Positions 17,855-29,429 of a stretch of DNA of 64,000 nucleotides are shown piece after piece. The position numbers and the translations under genes are program-made. Origin of the DNA: Shewanella benthica (GTDB lineage Bacteria > Pseudomonadota > Gammaproteobacteria > Enterobacterales > Shewanellaceae). The DNA lies in assembly GCA_023284085.1 (NCBI GenBank), contig JAKVHY010000011.1, positions 1 through 64,000 on the forward strand. The letters are read 5' to 3'. Under the pieces are notes generated by a model that was not told the DNA's origin, ran no database searches, and saw nothing but the letters and a program-made list of their open reading frames with translations. Position 1 is the first letter of the stretch, and every line of letters begins with the position of its first letter.

Positions 17855-19357
17855 TTAAATTTTGAGTCCTACCAGCAGTTGATCTAGCTGCTCCGCAGTG
17901 GCATGCAGTTCATCACAACCCGATACCGAGTCATTAGCCGATTGTTCAACGTTATGGGATTGGTTGCGGATCTCCATTAAGTTTGTCGCGATCTCGTTCG
18001 CCACTGCCGATTGCTCATCGGCGGAGGTGGCGATGAGTACACTCATCTCATATACACGGCCACTGTGTTCGGCAATGGCTTTTAAGTCATCACCGGTATC
18101 GAGAACGTGCTTCTTACCTTCGTTTGCCTTGTCCACGGTACGCTTCATCACTTGAGTCAAGTCTTGTGATCCCTTTTGCAGTGCCTCGATCATTGATTTA
18201 ATCTCGACAGTCGCCGCTTGAGTTCGTCCCGCTAAGGTTCGGACCTCATCGGCGACAACGGCAAATCCACGACCTTGCTCACCGGCGCGAGCAGCTTCGA
18301 TGGCGGCGTTGAGTGCCAGCAGGTTAGTTTGTTCAGAAATCGAATTAATGGTGGTAACCACGGCGTCAATTTTTGCCGCATTTTCATTTAGGGTATTTAC
18401 TGCCGTGGAGGCTTCACCGATTTCATCTGATAGCATCTCGATGGCGTTAACGGTAGTGGCAATATCCTTTGAACCCGCATCAACCTGAGTATTGGCCTCT
18501 TGCGTCTCAATAGATGACTGCTCGGCATTACGTGCCACCTCTTTGACCGCTGCCGTCATCTCTTCCATGGCCGTTGCCAGTGAGTCGAGATGCTGTCTCT
18601 GAGTAGAGGCCAGAGACTGACCTTCCTGGGCATTTTGACGAAACGATTGCACCACTTGACGGATCTGCATGCTAGCCTGACTCAGCTCAGTCACTAAATT
18701 ATGTTGACGCTCGACCAAGGTATCTATACTGATGGCTAATATACTGAACTCATCTTTTACCTCGAAGAAGTTGAGTCTTCCGGTCAGATCGCCATCTGCC
18801 GCTCTCTTAAGCGCCATCACATTCGTGTAGAGGGCACCACCGACGAAAGAGGCGATGTAATAGTTGGAAATAATGATGATTAAGATGAGTGTCATAAAGC
18901 AGGCTATGACATAGCCCCAAGATCCATCCATAACGCTGTTGAGCTCACTCACTGTCACGACTGCGGCAACGCCGTTTCGATCCAGGGAACCAACGGCTTG
19001 AGTCTGATAATTATCACTGACGATGCCACCACCTTGATTGGCCGCCTTAGCTTGATCCCGAGATAGATTCTGCTCATTGATAACTAGCTGAAGTCGTGTC
19101 AGTTGGTCTAGATATTCGGCTTGTTGCTCCTGAGGGATATATTGAGCGCTGAGTGTCACTATCTCGCTTATGGCTCTTGTTTGTTGCCGGGCCGCATCAT
19201 GCTGGCTCTGAGTCATCAGCAGCATAAGTTGGCTATATAGGATGAAGGAAAGCCCTATTAAGGTGAGAATGGGAATAATAGCCAAGATGGCGAATTTAGT
19301 TTTTAGTGTCATTTTTATAAGAAACTGGTCTACCCAACGAAATTTTACTTCTTTCAT
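17855..19357 (-). CDS. Methyl-accepting chemotaxis protein
   Basis: A transmembrane chemoreceptor that signals to CheA/CheW. The start is placed at the ATG read at 19357 (MKEVKFRW), which has an AGAGAAG site; an upstream in-frame start at 19411 lacks one. Membrane segments lie near 22-43 and 148-172, with a ~100-residue periplasmic region between them that is not a recognised ligand domain. A HAMP domain follows, then the methyl-accepting coiled coil with the highly conserved tip [19 protein letters not shown] and [13 protein letters not shown]. There is no C-terminal CheR-tethering pentapeptide. The signal is unknown. 500 residues. Confidence 0.93.
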   Translation of the reverse strand: MKEVKFRWVDQFLIKMTLKTKFAILAIIPILTLIGLSFILYSQLMLLMTQSQHDAARQQTRAISEIVTLSAQYIPQEQQAEYLDQLTRLQLVINEQNLSRDQAKAANQGGGIVSDNYQTQAVGSLDRNGVAAVVTVSELNSVMDGSWGYVIACFMTLILIIIISNYYIASFVGGALYTNVMALKRAADGDLTGRLNFFEVKDEFSILAISIDTLVERQHNLVTELSQASMQIRQVVQSFRQNAQEGQSLASTQRQHLDSLATAMEEMTAAVKEVARNAEQSSIETQEANTQVDAGSKDIATTVNAIEMLSDEIGEASTAVNTLNENAAKIDAVVTTINSISEQTNLLALNAAIEAARAGEQGRGFAVVADEVRTLAGRTQAATVEIKSMIEALQKGSQDLTQVMKRTVDKANEGKKHVLDTGDDLKAIAEHSGRVYEMSVLIATSADEQSAVANEIATNLMEIRNQSHNVEQSANDSVSGCDELHATAEQLDQLLVGLKI

Positions 19358-20730
<1,373 letters not shown>

Positions 20731-20744
20731 CGGAGCAGTACAGC

Positions 20745-23132
20745 ATGAAATTTAGTGAATCTTGGCTCCGTGAGTGGGTTAACCCAAGCATAAGCCGTGA
20801 CGAATTGTCACATCAAATCACCATGGCCGGTCTCGAAGTCGATGGTATCGAAGGCGTCGCCGGTGAATTTTCTGGCGTTATCGTCGGCGAAGTTGTCGAA
20901 TGTGGTCAGCACCCGGATGCAGATAAATTACGTGTAACCAAAATTAATGTCGGTCAAGATGAGCTTATCGATATCGTTTGTGGTGCACCTAACTGTCGTC
21001 TAGGCCTGAAAGTCGCCGTTGCCATGGTCGGCGCTGTGCTGCCGGGTAATTTTAAAATTAAGAAGGCTAAGCTTCGCGGTGAACCTTCATTTGGTATGCT
21101 GTGTTCCTACGGTGAGCTTGGCATAGATATCGACAGCGACGGCATTCTTGAGCTCCCAACGGACGCGCCTATAGGCGCAGATATCCGTGAGTTTTTGAGC
21201 CTTGATGATGCGATTATCGATGTCGATCTTACGGCAAACCGCGCCGATTGCCTCGGCATGGCGGGTCTGGCTCGTGAAGTTGGCGTATTAAATCGTCAAG
21301 CTGTGACTGAGCCGACATGGGAAAAAGTGACTCCTTCGATCGATGATTCGATTCAGATTGACCTCCTGGCTCCCGAGTCTTGTGCTCGTTATCTTGGCCG
21401 TGTGGTTAAGAATGTGAACGTTAAGGCGCAATCACCATTATGGATGCAAGAGAAACTGCGTCGTAGTGGCATTCGCTCCATCGATCCTATTGTCGATATC
21501 ACCAACTATGTGTTAATTGAATTTGGCCAGCCTATGCATGCCTTCGACCTGGCCAAGTTAAACGGTGACATTCAGGTTCGCATGGCAACAGGCGATGAGA
21601 AGCTCACACTGCTTGATGGTAACGAGATCACCGTACCTGCGGATATGTTAGTCATCAGTGACCAAGAGAAGTCTCTGGCCCTTGCTGGTGTCTTTGGCGG
21701 TGAATATTCAGGTGTGAACAGTGAGACTCAAGATATCTTGCTTGAATGTGCCTTCTTCGCGCCTCTGGCTATCTTAGGCAAGACACGTCGCCTCGGACTG
21801 CACACAGACTCATCTCATCGTTTCGAACGAGGTGTGGACCCTGAGCTGCAGCATAAGGTGATGGATAGAGCGACACGTCTGGTTCTCGACATCTGTGGTG
21901 GTGAAGCCGGACCGGTTGTCGAAGCTAAATCTGATGAGCATTTGCCTAAGCCTGTTTCGATCACCTTGCGTCGCAGCAAGTTAGATCGCATCTTAGGTCA
22001 TCATATCTCAGACGCTGAAGTCACCGAAATTCTTGAGCGTCTTGGCTTTGCCGTCGAGTTCACTGCCGACCAATGGAATGTGGTTACCGCCACATACCGT
22101 TTCGATATGGCTATCGAAGAAGACTTGATCGAAGAAGTCGCCCGAATCTATGGCTACAACAACATACCTAACATAGCGCCGGTCGGTTCGTTGAGCATGC
22201 CTGACCATAAAGAGTCTGATATCAGCTTAAAGCGTGTGCGTAGCATGCTGGTGGCTCGTGGATTCCAGGAAGCCATTACCTACAGTTTCGTTGACCCTAA
22301 GCTTCAGGATAAGGTGCACCCGGGCTGTGAAGCCATGGTCTTGCCTAATCCTATCTCTATCGAGATGTCGGCAATGCGTCTGTCGTTGTTTACTGGCCTG
22401 CTAAGTGCCGTTGGTTACAACCAGAGCCGCCAGCAAAACCGCGTTCGTCTGTTCGAAACCGGCTTGCGTTTCGTGCCAGATACATCTGCAGAATCAAATG
22501 TACGTCAAGAGCCCATGATTGGAGCTGTGATTTCTGGTAATCAGAATGACGAACATTGGTCAATGGAATCTAACACGGCAGACTTTTTTGACCTCAAGGG
22601 CGATCTTGAAGCAATTATCGGCTTGACAGTTTCCGATGAAGAATTTACTTTTAGATCAGCAACTCATCCTGCGCTTCATCCGGGGCAATGTGCTGAAATA
22701 TTAAGAAATGATCGCGTCATAGGTATCATAGGAACAGTTCATCCGAGCTTAGAAAAGCCGTTTGGCCTCAATGGCAAAACAATTGTTTTCGAGCTCGAAT
22801 TGAACGCTTTATTACATGCTCGTTTACCGCTAGCTCAGGCTGTATCTAAGTTTCCGGCCAATCGTCGTGATATCGCTATCGTTGTAGATGACAATGTTTC
22901 CGCTGGTGATGTTGTAAAAATGATAAGAAAAGTTGGCCAAAATCAGTTGGTTGGCATAAACTTATTTGATGTATACCAAGGTAAAGGCGTTGAGTCAGGC
23001 AAAAAGAGCCTAGCGATCGCACTTACATTACAAGACAACACTCGTACACTTGAAGAAAAAGAGATAGCTGAGATGGTTGATTCAGTGGTTTCTGCACTCA
23101 AGTCCGAGTTCAACGCATTGTTGAGGGATTAA
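20745..23132 (+). CDS. pheT: Phenylalanine--tRNA ligase beta subunit PheT
   Basis: The beta subunit, 795 residues like the E. coli protein. It begins [14 protein letters not shown], has an OB-fold tRNA-binding domain (about 40-150, with [15 protein letters not shown]), the B3/B4 editing region, the B5 domain, a catalytic-like core (with [20 protein letters not shown] without its first residues) and a C-terminal ferredoxin-like anticodon-binding domain ([13 protein letters not shown]). It lies 14 bases after pheS and ends 4 bases before the ihfA ATG, so the three genes form one operon. Confidence 0.97.
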   Translation: MKFSESWLREWVNPSISRDELSHQITMAGLEVDGIEGVAGEFSGVIVGEVVECGQHPDADKLRVTKINVGQDELIDIVCGAPNCRLGLKVAVAMVGAVLPGNFKIKKAKLRGEPSFGMLCSYGELGIDIDSDGILELPTDAPIGADIREFLSLDDAIIDVDLTANRADCLGMAGLAREVGVLNRQAVTEPTWEKVTPSIDDSIQIDLLAPESCARYLGRVVKNVNVKAQSPLWMQEKLRRSGIRSIDPIVDITNYVLIEFGQPMHAFDLAKLNGDIQVRMATGDEKLTLLDGNEITVPADMLVISDQEKSLALAGVFGGEYSGVNSETQDILLECAFFAPLAILGKTRRLGLHTDSSHRFERGVDPELQHKVMDRATRLVLDICGGEAGPVVEAKSDEHLPKPVSITLRRSKLDRILGHHISDAEVTEILERLGFAVEFTADQWNVVTATYRFDMAIEEDLIEEVARIYGYNNIPNIAPVGSLSMPDHKESDISLKRVRSMLVARGFQEAITYSFVDPKLQDKVHPGCEAMVLPNPISIEMSAMRLSLFTGLLSAVGYNQSRQQNRVRLFETGLRFVPDTSAESNVRQEPMIGAVISGNQNDEHWSMESNTADFFDLKGDLEAIIGLTVSDEEFTFRSATHPALHPGQCAEILRNDRVIGIIGTVHPSLEKPFGLNGKTIVFELELNALLHARLPLAQAVSKFPANRRDIAIVVDDNVSAGDVVKMIRKVGQNQLVGINLFDVYQGKGVESGKKSLAIALTLQDNTRTLEEKEIAEMVDSVVSALKSEFNALLRD

Positions 23133-23136
23133 AAGT

Positions 23137-23433
23137 ATGGCACTTACCAAAGCCGAAATGGCAGAGCATCTTTTTGAAACGCTTGGAATTAATAAGCGGG
23201 TAGCTAAGGAGATGGTTGAGACGTTTTTCGAAGAAATTCGTCAAGCGCTCGAAAGTGGTGAGCAGGTCAAGTTATCTGGCTTCGGCAACTTTGACCTTAG
23301 AGATAAGAATCAAAGACCGGGAAGAAACCCGAAAACAGGTGAAGATATCCCTATCTCAGCTCGTCGCGTCGTCACCTTCCGTCCTGGACAGAAGCTGAAA
23401 AGCCGCGTAGAAGAAGCTAACTCGAAGAGATAA
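23137..23433 (+). CDS. ihfA: Integration host factor subunit alpha
   Basis: IhfA pairs with IhfB to bind and sharply bend specific DNA sites in replication, transcription and recombination. The 98-residue protein shows the HU/IHF fold with the conserved [10 protein letters not shown] and [10 protein letters not shown] arm, followed by [16 protein letters not shown]. The order pheS-pheT-ihfA matches E. coli. The spacing from pheT is four bases, so translation is probably coupled. A terminator follows. Confidence 0.97.
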   Translation: MALTKAEMAEHLFETLGINKRVAKEMVETFFEEIRQALESGEQVKLSGFGNFDLRDKNQRPGRNPKTGEDIPISARRVVTFRPGQKLKSRVEEANSKR

Positions 23434-23454
23434 TCTTGAGTTAGTTTAAGGTTA

Positions 23455-23480
23455 AGGCCACTCAAGGAGTGGCTTTTTCT
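23455..23480 (+). terminator. Intrinsic terminator of pheST-ihfA
   Basis: The stem GCCACTC (23457-23463) / GAGTGGC (23467-23473) is followed by TTTTTC. Confidence 0.85.
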
Positions 23481-23615
23481 GTTTCTTTTTCATCGTTTTT
23501 TCATCGTCTCTTAGATGTTTAGTTAAACAATGAGTGCTTACTCTTTGTTTAACTAGCTCTTTATCATCTTGAAGATGAAGTCATGTTTTTTTATTTCTAG
23601 CTCGAGGCCAGTATC

Positions 23616-24554
23616 TTGTCGAGAAAGCCAAAGTATTTCGATCGTCGTTTTAAACTCGAATTATTGCACCCCAAGTATTTCTTTACCTGGATTGGTATCG
23701 CCATCTTAGTCCTGTTTGGACTCATGCCTGCCTGGTTACGTGATCCTATTGCACGTCAACTGGCAAAACTTGTGACTAAGATAGCTAAAAAGCCTATCTC
23801 GGTGGCGCGAACGAATCTTACTACCTGTTTTCCGGAAAAGTCTTCGGCAGAGATTGAGTCTCTGGTCAAGGAGAATATCGAAAACTTCGTGATGATATTG
23901 CTGGCGCAATCAGAACTTATGGTACGGTCCACAGCCAACCTGAGACGTAGAGTCAATCTCATGGGCTTTGAACATGTAGAACAGGCGAGAGCAGCGGGTC
24001 AACCTGTGATCTTTATCATGCCCCATGTGTGGGGGATTGAATATGCGGGATTGAGACTCAACCTGGAGGATGTGCCCATGGCTAGCATGGCCAAGCCTCA
24101 TAGAAACGGCCTGTTTAACTGGTTCAATAATCGCATGCGCAGCTCACTCGGCGCCAACATCTACATGCGAGAGGCGGGTATTCGCGCCTTGTTATCTGAG
24201 CTTAAGAATAACAAAAGCTTTTTTTATCTGCCAGACGAAGACTTAGGCCCGGAGAAGAGTGTATTTGCCCCTTTCCTAGGCACGGTAAAAGCCACCTTAC
24301 CCGTAGTGGGCCGCCTGGCTCAGGCGGGAAATGCTCAGGTGATGCCGGTTAAAATAGGTTACGATCAAAAAGCTCGCCGTTATGATTTGACCGTGATGCC
24401 TGCTATCGACCCCGAAGAAATGAAGGGCAAAGAGAACGAAGCCTTAGCGCTGAACAAAGCTGTAGAGCAAGTGATCTTGGCTTACCCCGAGCAGTACATG
24501 TGGTTTCTTAAGGTGCTTAAGACGCGGCCCGAAGGTGAAGCCCCACTATATTGA
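23616..24554 (+). CDS. lpxM: Lipid A acyltransferase, LpxM (MsbB) family
   Basis: An inner-membrane acyltransferase that adds a secondary fatty acid to Kdo2-lipid A. It has an N-terminal membrane anchor (about 21-40), the HX4E catalytic pattern (His137, Glu142 in HVWGIE), and later the PDEDLGPE and KATLPVVGRL segments; the C-terminal PEQYMWFLKVLKTRPEGE fits LpxM better than LpxL. A TTG start at 23616 is supported by GAGG (23604-23607). Length (312 residues) is typical. It is monocistronic with a strong terminator. Which late acyl chain it adds cannot be told. Confidence 0.88.
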   Translation: MSRKPKYFDRRFKLELLHPKYFFTWIGIAILVLFGLMPAWLRDPIARQLAKLVTKIAKKPISVARTNLTTCFPEKSSAEIESLVKENIENFVMILLAQSELMVRSTANLRRRVNLMGFEHVEQARAAGQPVIFIMPHVWGIEYAGLRLNLEDVPMASMAKPHRNGLFNWFNNRMRSSLGANIYMREAGIRALLSELKNNKSFFYLPDEDLGPEKSVFAPFLGTVKATLPVVGRLAQAGNAQVMPVKIGYDQKARRYDLTVMPAIDPEEMKGKENEALALNKAVEQVILAYPEQYMWFLKVLKTRPEGEAPLY

Positions 24555-24585
24555 TTTTACATCGTTAGCTGCTGCAGTGAAACCG

Positions 24586-24628
24586 AAAAGGTGAGATTTA
24601 AGCCATAGCTTAAACTCACCTTTTTTAT
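24586..24628 (+). terminator. Strong intrinsic terminator after lpxM
   Basis: AAAAGGTGAG / CTCACCTTTT with an inner TTTAAGC/GCTTAAA stem and a short CATA loop, ending in a T-run. Confidence 0.92.
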
Positions 24629-24657
24629 TGATGTTTTACGGTGGCGGTCAGCCAGAT

Positions 24658-24671
24658 ATACCGATTGGTAT
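24658..24671. repeat. Dispersed intergenic palindrome ATACC-N4-GGTAT
   Basis: ATACC-GATT-GGTAT matches copies at 13191 and 17761. Confidence 0.5.
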
Positions 24672-24806
24672 CATTGCTTTTTCATTTGCATATGGTTTAG
24701 CACCGACAATAGGGTAAAGCATGCCGGGAAAAAGACACCTAGCGGCTCCCTGCAGGGTCATCATCCAAACTCAGCCTAATCAGTCATTGCACCCTTGGTG
24801 AACAGT

Positions 24807-24838
24807 TTTGATACAGCCTGTATCAAACCTGTATCAAA
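24807..24838. promoter_or_regulatory. Three TTTGATACA half-sites, possible operator
   Basis: TTTGATACA (24807-24815), then TGTATCAAA at 24819-24827 and again at 24830-24838. The first two form a palindrome with a three-base spacer. They lie about 140-170 bases before the start of the large secreted protein. I do not recognise the regulator. Confidence 0.5.
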
Positions 24839-24975
24839 AAACCAGTTCAAAGTCCGGTGTTAACAATCAAAGGATTGATTTAATTTCTTATTTATTTACG
24901 GCACGTTTCTAGCAGCTATTACTCCAGTCTCCAGGGTAAAACCGTAAGCATATATGAAATACAGAGGAGTTAGCG

Positions 24976-27900
24976 ATGGATAATTTCTTTCAAATAGTAA
25001 TCGGCAAATTAACCAGATTACGTTTATTCAAGCATAGGCAAAGTCTACAGCGTAAGAGATTAATCCCTCTTATAATTGCTCTTTTTTTATTCGCCCCGAT
25101 ACATGTTGTACATGCAGTAGGCGGTGATTTTTCTCTCGATTTTACTGCTTCCGCCCCACTAACCTACGACCATAACACAGGTGGCGGTGCCTATAATGAC
25201 AGAAGTGTAGGAAGAGATAAGGATATTGTGGAGTCATTGGAGGGTGGTGATTATGCCTGTGGTGATACTGTCAGTTTTCTCACTTTGGTTAGTGTTGATT
25301 CATCGGGTGATGATAATCAAACCATAGAATTGGATTTTGAGTTTACCGCTCACTCTACTGGCCAACAAGGGGTTGCTCTGAGTAAAATCACTGGTTACAA
25401 AGCAAATTATCAGGCAGATCTGTTAACCGGTACGGTTATTGATACTGCAAATGAACTTCCGTTTGATAGTACCGTTACCTTAAAGAGCACCAATGCGAGC
25501 GGTCTCGTTTTGTTCAAGAAAAAATCTGTCCTAGAAGCGACGTTTACTGTCAATAATCTGGACTCGAGCGATAAGCTTGTGGTGCGCGTCGATGTTAACA
25601 TTGCCTGTGATTTTGGTTCATCACCCACGGGGAATATGCAGGCACGCCTGGCTGGAGCTAGGGTCATCGATATAGATGGCAGTACACCGACAAGACGTAA
25701 TAGTCGGATTACTGGTGGTGATCAAACTGTTCCCTTTAAAAATGTCAATCAAATAGAACAACCTATGATGATATTGGAGAAAACGGTTACCACAAGTAAC
25801 GAAAGCTGCCCCGGTGTTGAAACTTTGTTCATTGATTTGAATGGCGAGGTTAAGTATTGCTATAAAATAGTCAACACAGCGGCCAATGCACCATTATTAA
25901 ACCTTACCCTTAGCGATGATAATGCTACACCTGGTATGTCGAGTGACGACCTACTTAATATATCTATTAGCGGATTAACCGATGAAGATGGAGATAACGA
26001 TTTAGACGATTTAGCTGCTGGCGAATATGCAACTGCGGAAATATCAAAGACATTTACCGATCCAAACCAAATCGGTCAGATGATAATCAATACTGCGGTG
26101 GCAACGGCAAACAATGCCAGCGATGCTGATACTGCCGAAGTTCGCATCAATGAATTACCTATGATCTCGATCGATATCACCAAGTTAGTGAGTGTCGATG
26201 GTGGGGTAAATTATTTCGATGCGAACGACAATGAGAATGCCGTGTCAGCAAGCCTAGGAACTGAGATACGTTATAAATTTATCATTGAAAATACCGGTGA
26301 AGCTCCGTTAGTCGATGTGTTGACCTTAGACCCGAAATTGGCCGTTAATTTTAATATCGAGATCCTTACCTCCGGAGTGGGTCTTGGCATTGGCGAAAAG
26401 GTGGTTATTGATAGCGGGATTTTATCTCAATTGAGACAGAACAATGGTTGTAGTTCGATCGGCAACGTCATAAATACCGCTCAAATCCTCGGTACTTTTG
26501 CTCTCACGGGAGTTCAAATACAAGATACAGACCCAGCAACAGTCAACTGTGTTGCCGAATCCTTGTTAATTAAGAAAGAAGTGAGTGTTGACGGTGGCAA
26601 TACCTATAACGATGCTAATACTGGCGATGATGCGCCTGTTATAGCCTTGGGTGAAGGCGCAAGATATCGCATCACAGTGACCAATGATGGTAGTGCCGAT
26701 ATCATCAATGCACTATTAAATGATACAACCCTAGGGATTGTTAACTACCCGCTAGGCACCATCAACGCAGGCCAGGTAATTATTATCACTGAAGATAACA
26801 TCGCACAGCTGGAGCAGGTAGAGCTTTGCCAAACAGCCGGTGATATCAATAACACGGCAACGGCAAATGGTGAATCACAGCCAACGGGAAATCCATTATC
26901 GGCCAGTGATCCTGCCTTTGTGCGTTGTGTCTCTGAACAGATCTCACTGCTCAAAGAGATCCGTGTCGAAGGAGGCGAATATTTAGATGCCAATGATAGT
27001 AATTCAGCCCCTGCAGCGGGAGTGGGAGAAGGAGCCGAATATAGAATAATTTTGACCAATAAAGGCACGACAACGATTACCAATATTGTACTGAATGACC
27101 CGAAACTGAACATTATCAATTATGATGTTACCCCACATCTTATTAACCAAGAGTTTAAGCCCGGTGAAGTATTAGCTCTAACTTCTGGAATGATAACGGC
27201 ATTAAAACAAACTAACCTCTGCCTAAACAGCACAGATTTTGTCAATATCGCAACAGTTCTTGGTCTGTCACAGGGAACAGGCATTGAAGTCAGTGATAGC
27301 GACCCTGCCACATTGAGGTGCTTTACCGAAGGTATTAGACTCGTCAAAGAGGTGAGTGTCGATGGTGGCAACACCTATTTGGATGCTAACGATGATGACA
27401 ACGCGCCAAACCTAGATGTTGACGCTGGCGCCCTGTATAAAATCACTTTAACCAATATTGGCAGTGCGATACTGCATAACCTAGTGTTAAATGATCTAAC
27501 CTTGGGCATCGTTGATTTTGAAGTTACAGGTACCCTAGAACCCGGCGAGGAGCGAGTGCTTGACCATGGTGCTATTTCCGAACTTAATCAACCGCAACTT
27601 TGTGATACCGCAGGTATTTATACCAATACTGCCGGTATTTCGGCGCAATCGGTACCGACCAATAATACACATAACGATACCGATAACGCTGTGGTTAATT
27701 GCATCGGCGAGGCAGCAGGCTTGTTGATTATCGATGAGGACGGCATCGATAATGGTTTGATTTATTGGCTCGGTAATGTAAATCGTCGCCGTGCTAATAA
27801 TGGTGAACAATTTACCGCCTATGAAGTCAACGATCAAATACCGGGAGAAAGCCAAAGAGCGCCGCTGCCATTTTTCCTTGAGAACATCGGCGACATGTAT

Positions 27901-28362
27901 CATTTATTTACCGGTCAAGTCGGCGATGAGGGCTGGTTTGCACCGCAGACGGTGCCCGACAGTTGGGGCAGCATACGTAATTATATTAATGGATCCATTG
28001 GACAGGCAAGCCTAGATAAAATTGGTGATGTTACCCCACTTCGAGCCACAGGCTTAAAACTACTCGAAGGAGGCCGCTATTGTGCCATTGTCTATGATAG
28101 TGATATCAGTATTAATTACGATCCATTAAATGGTAATTTACAAGGAGAAACTCTTGGTATTGCAGCATTTTATGTTGAATATGGTGGCGTTAATAAACTC
28201 AGTCGGTTCTCATCATCGACTTTGCCAACGGTGTTGATAACGGTACTCGACCCTGAAACGGTATGTCATGGTGAGATTCGCCTGCTTATGATGCCAAAAC
28301 CTCCTACTTCATCAGAGCCTTTTGATATTGACCCTGATAATCCAAGTGGTGGATATCAATAA
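24976..28362 (+). CDS. Large secreted repeat protein with DUF11-like domains
   Basis: A 1128-residue predicted exported protein. A long basic N-terminus is followed by the hydrophobic stretch LIPLIIALFLFAPIHVVHA (cleavage near 47). After a Cys-containing N-terminal domain (about 50-260) come five ~128-residue repeats (about 265-395, 400-527, 530-655, 657-786 and 788-912). Repeats 2-5 open with a K(E/L)V/I-SVDGG pattern and an acidic DAND-type loop suggestive of calcium binding. Each of these four also has two Cys exactly 33 residues apart (492/525, 618/651, 749/782 and 876/909). The C-terminal ~215 residues are a distinct domain without a sorting signal. The repeats resemble the DUF11/conserved-repeat type found in surface proteins. 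Function is unknown; adhesion or envelope structure is possible. Confidence 0.75.
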   Translation: MDNFFQIVIGKLTRLRLFKHRQSLQRKRLIPLIIALFLFAPIHVVHAVGGDFSLDFTASAPLTYDHNTGGGAYNDRSVGRDKDIVESLEGGDYACGDTVSFLTLVSVDSSGDDNQTIELDFEFTAHSTGQQGVALSKITGYKANYQADLLTGTVIDTANELPFDSTVTLKSTNASGLVLFKKKSVLEATFTVNNLDSSDKLVVRVDVNIACDFGSSPTGNMQARLAGARVIDIDGSTPTRRNSRITGGDQTVPFKNVNQIEQPMMILEKTVTTSNESCPGVETLFIDLNGEVKYCYKIVNTAANAPLLNLTLSDDNATPGMSSDDLLNISISGLTDEDGDNDLDDLAAGEYATAEISKTFTDPNQIGQMIINTAVATANNASDADTAEVRINELPMISIDITKLVSVDGGVNYFDANDNENAVSASLGTEIRYKFIIENTGEAPLVDVLTLDPKLAVNFNIEILTSGVGLGIGEKVVIDSGILSQLRQNNGCSSIGNVINTAQILGTFALTGVQIQDTDPATVNCVAESLLIKKEVSVDGGNTYNDANTGDDAPVIALGEGARYRITVTNDGSADIINALLNDTTLGIVNYPLGTINAGQVIIITEDNIAQLEQVELCQTAGDINNTATANGESQPTGNPLSASDPAFVRCVSEQISLLKEIRVEGGEYLDANDSNSAPAAGVGEGAEYRIILTNKGTTTITNIVLNDPKLNIINYDVTPHLINQEFKPGEVLALTSGMITALKQTNLCLNSTDFVNIATVLGLSQGTGIEVSDSDPATLRCFTEGIRLVKEVSVDGGNTYLDANDDDNAPNLDVDAGALYKITLTNIGSAILHNLVLNDLTLGIVDFEVTGTLEPGEERVLDHGAISELNQPQLCDTAGIYTNTAGISAQSVPTNNTHNDTDNAVVNCIGEAAGLLIIDEDGIDNGLIYWLGNVNRRRANNGEQFTAYEVNDQIPGESQRAPLPFFLENIGDMYHLFTGQVGDEGWFAPQTVPDSWGSIRNYINGSIGQASLDKIGDVTPLRATGLKLLEGGRYCAIVYDSDISINYDPLNGNLQGETLGIAAFYVEYGGVNKLSRFSSSTLPTVLITVLDPETVCHGEIRLLMMPKPPTSSEPFDIDPDNPSGGYQ

Positions 28363-28376
28363 GCAAACCTGCATTT

Positions 28377-28400
28377 AGGGAGTCATCATGATGACTCCCT
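28377..28400. terminator. Palindromic hairpin between convergent genes
   Basis: AGGGAGTCATCATGATGACTCCCT is a perfect self-complement written here as its two halves (AGGGAGTCATCA and TGATGACTCCCT). It lacks a T-run on either strand, so it may slow transcription rather than end it alone. Confidence 0.5.
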
Positions 28401-28460
28401 ATTACTCAAAGAATCTAGCAGCCCAATACGCTATAGCCCTTTGTTGGTAACGAACATAAA

Positions 28461-28492
28461 GCATAGCCAAACGGCAGTTTGGCTATTTTTCT
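28461..28492 (+). terminator. Intrinsic terminator after the repeat protein gene
   Basis: The stem ATAGCCAAAC (28463-28472) / GTTTGGCTAT (28477-28486) with loop GGCA is followed by TTTTCT. Confidence 0.85.
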
Positions 28493-28505
28493 GCGGCAAT
28501 CATCA

Positions 28506-29429
28506 TTAATATTTTATCAGGACAGGAAGAATAGGGCGTACATCCAGCATTTTTCCCTGCAAACCATCATCAAAAGTCAGTAATAATCGATGCGAATCTC
28601 CCTTCATTACCTGCACTATGCCATTTTTTGTGAGTAATGAAGCGGTTGGGCTCAACTGGTCGACATTGTTTATTGTGATTTCAACATTAGTCAGGTTTTT
28701 TACATCGATAGGATGTACGAACAATTTCTGTAATTCTGGATTGTTTTCGAATATTGACAGCCATGTTTCGGCGGAGGGGGAAGCCATATAGTCCGGAACG
28801 ACGAAATACATGGGCTCATTCGCTATCACTGTATGAGATAAAGCATTATTAGATGAAGAATCTGTCGCAGCACTTGCGGTTATTGATGGGGGAGAGCTGA
28901 TCGCAAATTCGATATATGTTTTTGGCTGCATCCAGTCGGCTCGATATTTTTGGGTTGGGAAAGGTATGTCATTATGAATGTCTGCACGGCGACGTAAGCC
29001 CACACCGAATGGTGATGCTCCAGTTTCTCTCCACTTGTATCGACTCAGTACTTGATTACCGATTTCTATGTCCTTTTTTGCGGCGATATCTTCATCATCT
29101 ATCCATATCAATTCCAGAGCAGCATTATTAAAATAGAAGCTGATAGAAGAGGTTCCTTGTCCTCTATGCTGATGAACTTTTCCATCTGTGGTAAAGCCAA
29201 ATTGCTGAAGAGCAATAGCTTCAGGCGCTCCTTTAACCCAGATCAATATGTGATCGTGTTCGAGCGGGAAATCGGTTTCTGACTTTTGTGGCTTTGCATT
29301 GCTGATCAGGCTAGCCATAAGGAGGGAGAGAAAAAGGCTAGATCTCAACAAGAAGCTGCCACGAAATGGATTATGACTTGGGCTTGTATAATTCAAAATA
29401 TTTTTATCATTTACACAGTCCATAGACAT
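28506..29429 (-). CDS. VOC/glyoxalase-like exported protein
   Basis: The chosen start is an ATG at 29429, which overlaps the end of the GNAT gene by 23 bases; nearby ATGs at 29423, 29435 and 29483 are possible. A signal-peptide-like segment (SFLLRSSLFLSLLMASLISNA) precedes a domain that opens LEHDHILIWVKGAP, which fits the glyoxalase/VOC-like (Glyoxalase_3) fold. The middle has IEFAISSPP and the end has LLTFDDGLQGKMLDVRP. Substrate is unknown. Co-transcription with the GNAT gene is likely because of the overlap. Confidence 0.65.
   Translation of the reverse strand: MSMDCVNDKNILNYTSPSHNPFRGSFLLRSSLFLSLLMASLISNAKPQKSETDFPLEHDHILIWVKGAPEAIALQQFGFTTDGKVHQHRGQGTSSISFYFNNAALELIWIDDEDIAAKKDIEIGNQVLSRYKWRETGASPFGVGLRRRADIHNDIPFPTQKYRADWMQPKTYIEFAISSPPSITASAATDSSSNNALSHTVIANEPMYFVVPDYMASPSAETWLSIFENNPELQKLFVHPIDVKNLTNVEITINNVDQLSPTASLLTKNGIVQVMKGDSHRLLLTFDDGLQGKMLDVRPILPVLIKY

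Larger units (their letters stand above)
24629..24975. other. Intergenic region before the large repeat protein
   Basis: This 350-base stretch has a dispersed palindrome at 24658-24671 and an operator-like triple half-site at 24807-24838. The ribosome site GAGGAG is at 24963-24968. No gene is seen. Confidence 0.5.
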
